Assembly (NCBI GenBank): GCA_043754435.1
Contig: JAYUUS010000280.1
Span: forward strand, 1 to 7,810
Length of the DNA: 7,810 nt
Origin: JANNYA01 sp043754435
GTDB lineage: Bacteria > Pseudomonadota > Gammaproteobacteria > Xanthomonadales > SZUA-5
Reading direction: 5' to 3'
Made by a program: the position numbers and the translations under genes. Position 1 is the first letter of the stretch. The number at the start of each line of letters is the position of its first letter. Under the pieces are notes generated by a model. It was not told the DNA's origin. It worked only from the letters and a program-made list of their open reading frames with translations, and did not search any database. Shown piece after piece: positions 5,320 through 7,810 of the stretch.

Positions 5320-7810
5320 ATGCCCAGCTTAATTTTGATCGCACTCAGCAGCACACTGCTCAGTGCATCGCCCGCAACCGACTATAGCGACGGCAATGCA
5401 GCACGTACTTATATAGTCAGCTTTACGGAGCCGGCAATTTTGGAAGTGAACGCCAATGCCTTAAAGGCGGGCGTGCAGGCCAAATCAGCCAGTGCTGCAA
5501 AAGCCAGCAGCGTGCAAAATCTGCATTTGGACGCTGCGGCGCAAGCGCTAAAAATGGCGCTGAACCCGAGTGTGCGCCTAATCTGGACGAACAATGCGGT
5601 CGCGCTGACGCTAACGCCCAAGGGTGCGGCGGCATTGGCGACACAGCCCGGCATTGCCAGCGTTGAAGTCGAATCCATGCGCTATTTACAAACCGATACC
5701 AGTCCCGCATTTATTGGCGCACAGGCACTTTGGGCGGCATCCGCCGGGCTAAGCGGCAATCGTGGCGCGGGTGTAGTGGTCGGCATTATTGATTCCGGCA
5801 TCAATACCAGCCATCCAAGCTTTGCCGCCACCGCCAGCGATGGCTATCAACACACGAATCCGCGCGGGGTGCGCTTTGGCCTGTGCAATACCACTGCCGC
5901 CGCGCGCTGCTCAAATAAGTTGATTGGGCTTTACGACTTCACCGATGAAGGCACTAAAGACAGCAGCGACTTGGACGGCCACGGCACGCATGTGGCATCC
6001 ACAGCGATTGGCAATCCCTTTGCGGGCAGCATCACTGCACCCACAATCACTCTGCCGGTATTGATTAGCGGAGTCGCACCTCGCAGCAATGTGATTGCTT
6101 ATAAGGCCTGCAAAAAAAGCACTACCGGGCAGACTACATGTCCGAACTCAGCGCTGCTTGCCGCTATTGAACAAGCGGCTACCGATGGCGTGCAGGTGGT
6201 CAATTATTCCATTGGTGGTGGCACGCGTGACCCGTTCAGTGACTTGAACTTAGCCACCGATACCCGCGCCATGTTTAATGCCCGGGCCGCAGGCGTGGTT
6301 TTTTCGGTATCGGCAGGCAATGATGGCCCGGCACCGGGCACGGTGCTATCGCCTGCTAATGCGCCTTGGGTAGTCGCTGTGGCCAACATCAGTCATGACC
6401 GCGTACTGCTCAATACGCTGAATGGCTTAAGCGGCAGTATTCCGGCACCAAAGTTAGTTTTTGAGGGTGAGGGCATTAGCGCTGGCTTAAGCGATCGGCC
6501 GATTGTATTGGGTGAGTCCTTTGGCAACCGCTTTTGTAGTCAGGGTACAAATTCAGATAGCCCACCGACAGGCGCTTCAAACCCTTTTGCAGCGGGCACT
6601 TTCAACGGCCAAATTGTGGTTTGTCAGCGCGGCATACAAGCGCGGGTTGCCAAAAGCTTTAATGTGCGAGCGGCAGGCGCAGGCGGCATGATTTTGATTA
6701 ATACCGTGCTGGAAGGCGAAAATGTCGTCGCGGATGCGCACTACCTGCCCACTGTGCATTTGGGCCAAACGGATGGCGCACTGTTGCGCACTTGGCTGCT
6801 GAGCTCAAGTAATGCGCGCGGCAGCATCAGCGGCACGGTTTCAGAACGCCGCAGCAACGCAGGCGATGTGCTGAATAGCTCGTCTTCACGCGGGCCGGTG
6901 TCGGCAGGAATTATGAAGCCGGATATCGCCGCACCCGGCACTGATATTTTAGCTGCTGATTTAGCCACCGGCATTCAATCGCTAACCGGCACGTCCATGG
7001 CCGCACCCCACGTCGCTGGCGCTATGGCGCTGTTGCGTGCGCTGCATCCAAATTGGGGCGTGGATGAGATTGAAAGTGCGGTGCGCACCAGCGCTTTACC
7101 CGGCGTGATTCGGGAAGCGGGCAGCACGACGGCCGCCAGCATCGCGCAAACCGGTGGCGGTCGGCTGCAGGCCAATATTGCAGATCAAATTCGGCTTTAT
7201 TTGCCGCTAAGCAATGCCGAGTTGCGTTTGGGCGCTGCCAACCCAAGCGCGCTGAACCTGCCGTCGATGCTTTCCAATAACTGCAAAAGCCGCTGCACTT
7301 TCACCCGCACAGTGAAAGCCAGCGCGGATATGCAAGGCCGCAGCACCTGGAGCTCATCGCTGATTCTTGCCACGCCGGGTTTAAGCGTCAGCATGCGCCC
7401 GGCACAGTTTTCTATTGGCGCGGGCGAAAGCCAAACCCTCAATTTTGATGTCGACGTCAGCAATCCATTATTCGCCGGTCGGGAGCTGAGCGGAACGGTC
7501 GAGCTCGCCGCCCCCGCTACTGCCAGCCTTGCCAAGCTGCGTTTGCCGCTCAGCGTGCGCGCTGATCCAGGTAACGTCCCAGATGAGCTGAGCTTCAACG
7601 TCAACTCCGAGCGCGGCCAGCTACAAACGCAGTTCAGCGGACTGATTGCCCTGCCACGCCCAAGCGGTCAGCTATCCGAATTTACCAAAGTGACGGCTGA
7701 GACGCCCGCACTCGTCGGCGACACGACCCCTAATGACCCGTTTGACACTGCAGGCGGTGGCACCACACTGCGCTTGGTTGCGATCAATGCCGCTGGCGGC
7801 CAGTTTTGGG
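5320..7810 (+). CDS. Secreted subtilisin-like S8 serine protease, 3' end beyond window
   Basis: The frame is open for 830 codons to the window end, so the C-terminus is missing. Residues 4-16 are a hydrophobic leader with possible cleavage near SASPA (15-19); the n-region has no Lys or Arg. Residues about 30-125 look like an inhibitor-I9 propeptide (YIVSF at 31-35). The S8 catalytic domain has D158 (VVVGIIDSG), H221 (DGHGTHVA), oxyanion N334 (SAGNDGP) and S559 (GTSMAAPHVAG), so all catalytic residues are present. A PA domain is inserted at about 400-495 (GQIVVCQRG at 430-438), as in larger subtilases. Residues about 645-750 resemble the fibronectin-III-like domain of such enzymes. The visible protein has eight Cys in four close pairs (189/197, 264/274, 406/435, 655/659), fitting a disulfide-bonded exported enzyme. 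ATG 5320 is the first start after the in-frame TGA at 5305; GGA (5311-5313) is a weak ribosome site. It likely degrades extracellular or periplasmic protein; the substrate is unknown. Confidence 0.93.
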   Translation, partial: MPSLILIALSSTLLSASPATDYSDGNAARTYIVSFTEPAILEVNANALKAGVQAKSASAAKASSVQNLHLDAAAQALKMALNPSVRLIWTNNAVALTLTPKGAAALATQPGIASVEVESMRYLQTDTSPAFIGAQALWAASAGLSGNRGAGVVVGIIDSGINTSHPSFAATASDGYQHTNPRGVRFGLCNTTAAARCSNKLIGLYDFTDEGTKDSSDLDGHGTHVASTAIGNPFAGSITAPTITLPVLISGVAPRSNVIAYKACKKSTTGQTTCPNSALLAAIEQAATDGVQVVNYSIGGGTRDPFSDLNLATDTRAMFNARAAGVVFSVSAGNDGPAPGTVLSPANAPWVVAVANISHDRVLLNTLNGLSGSIPAPKLVFEGEGISAGLSDRPIVLGESFGNRFCSQGTNSDSPPTGASNPFAAGTFNGQIVVCQRGIQARVAKSFNVRAAGAGGMILINTVLEGENVVADAHYLPTVHLGQTDGALLRTWLLSSSNARGSISGTVSERRSNAGDVLNSSSSRGPVSAGIMKPDIAAPGTDILAADLATGIQSLTGTSMAAPHVAGAMALLRALHPNWGVDEIESAVRTSALPGVIREAGSTTAASIAQTGGGRLQANIADQIRLYLPLSNAELRLGAANPSALNLPSMLSNNCKSRCTFTRTVKASADMQGRSTWSSSLILATPGLSVSMRPAQFSIGAGESQTLNFDVDVSNPLFAGRELSGTVELAAPATASLAKLRLPLSVRADPGNVPDELSFNVNSERGQLQTQFSGLIALPRPSGQLSEFTKVTAETPALVGDTTPNDPFDTAGGGTTLRLVAINAAGGQFW

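Noticed and set aside
5409..5710. Two overlapping - strand frames inside the protease propeptide region
   Set aside because: Antisense shadows of the GC-rich protease frame; no start signal.
7197..7604. 135-codon - strand frame within the protease C-terminal region
   Set aside because: Antisense to the fibronectin-like domain coding sequence, which has consistent protein features on the + strand.

Overview
The window looks like chromosomal DNA of a gammaproteobacterium, or less likely a betaproteobacterium. The evidence is the combination of SecB and a Fis-type DNA-binding protein, the neighbouring secB and gpsA genes, and a phasin that implies polyhydroxyalkanoate (PHA) storage. The Fis C-terminus (AAEILGMNRATLRKKL) looks closer to Xanthomonadales or betaproteobacterial forms than to the enteric protein, but this is an impression and not a placement. 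Base composition is moderate and fairly even. I see no insertion sequence, tRNA, rRNA, CRISPR array or phage gene.

Layout from left to right: (1) a + strand phasin gene (133-906) of the PhaI/PhaF type with a Lys/Ala/Pro-rich tail, preceded by a perfect palindrome containing CTGC-N4-GCAG and followed by a strong intrinsic terminator; (2) on the - strand, gpsA (1092-2147) and upstream of it secB (2326-2802), separated by a very good - strand terminator that ends the secB transcript; (3) a 270-base divergent region holding a plausible secB promoter (-) and a weaker fis promoter (+); (4) a short + strand fis gene (3073-3336) whose stop codon overlaps a perfect 12-bp hairpin; (5) on the - strand, a 548-residue thiamine-diphosphate enzyme annotated as an acetolactate synthase large subunit (3384-5030), with no small subunit or acetolactate decarboxylase beside it; (6) a 289-base divergent spacer; (7) a + strand secreted subtilisin-family (S8) protease (5320 to beyond 7810) with propeptide, complete catalytic residues, an inserted PA domain and a C-terminal fibronectin-III-like domain, cut by the window end.

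The genes do not form one operon. Each appears to be its own transcription unit: lipid precursor synthesis (GpsA), protein export targeting (SecB), nucleoid and transcription control (Fis), pyruvate-derived carbon metabolism (ALS), carbon storage granules (phasin) and extracellular proteolysis (S8 protease). SecB could in principle serve export of proteins such as the protease, but nothing in the sequence ties them together. I found no convincing new multi-gene system. The points most worth a second look are the PhaR-like palindrome ahead of the phasin, the histone-like phasin tail, the isolated fis with its stop-codon hairpin, the stand-alone ALS, and the protease leader that lacks a basic n-region.
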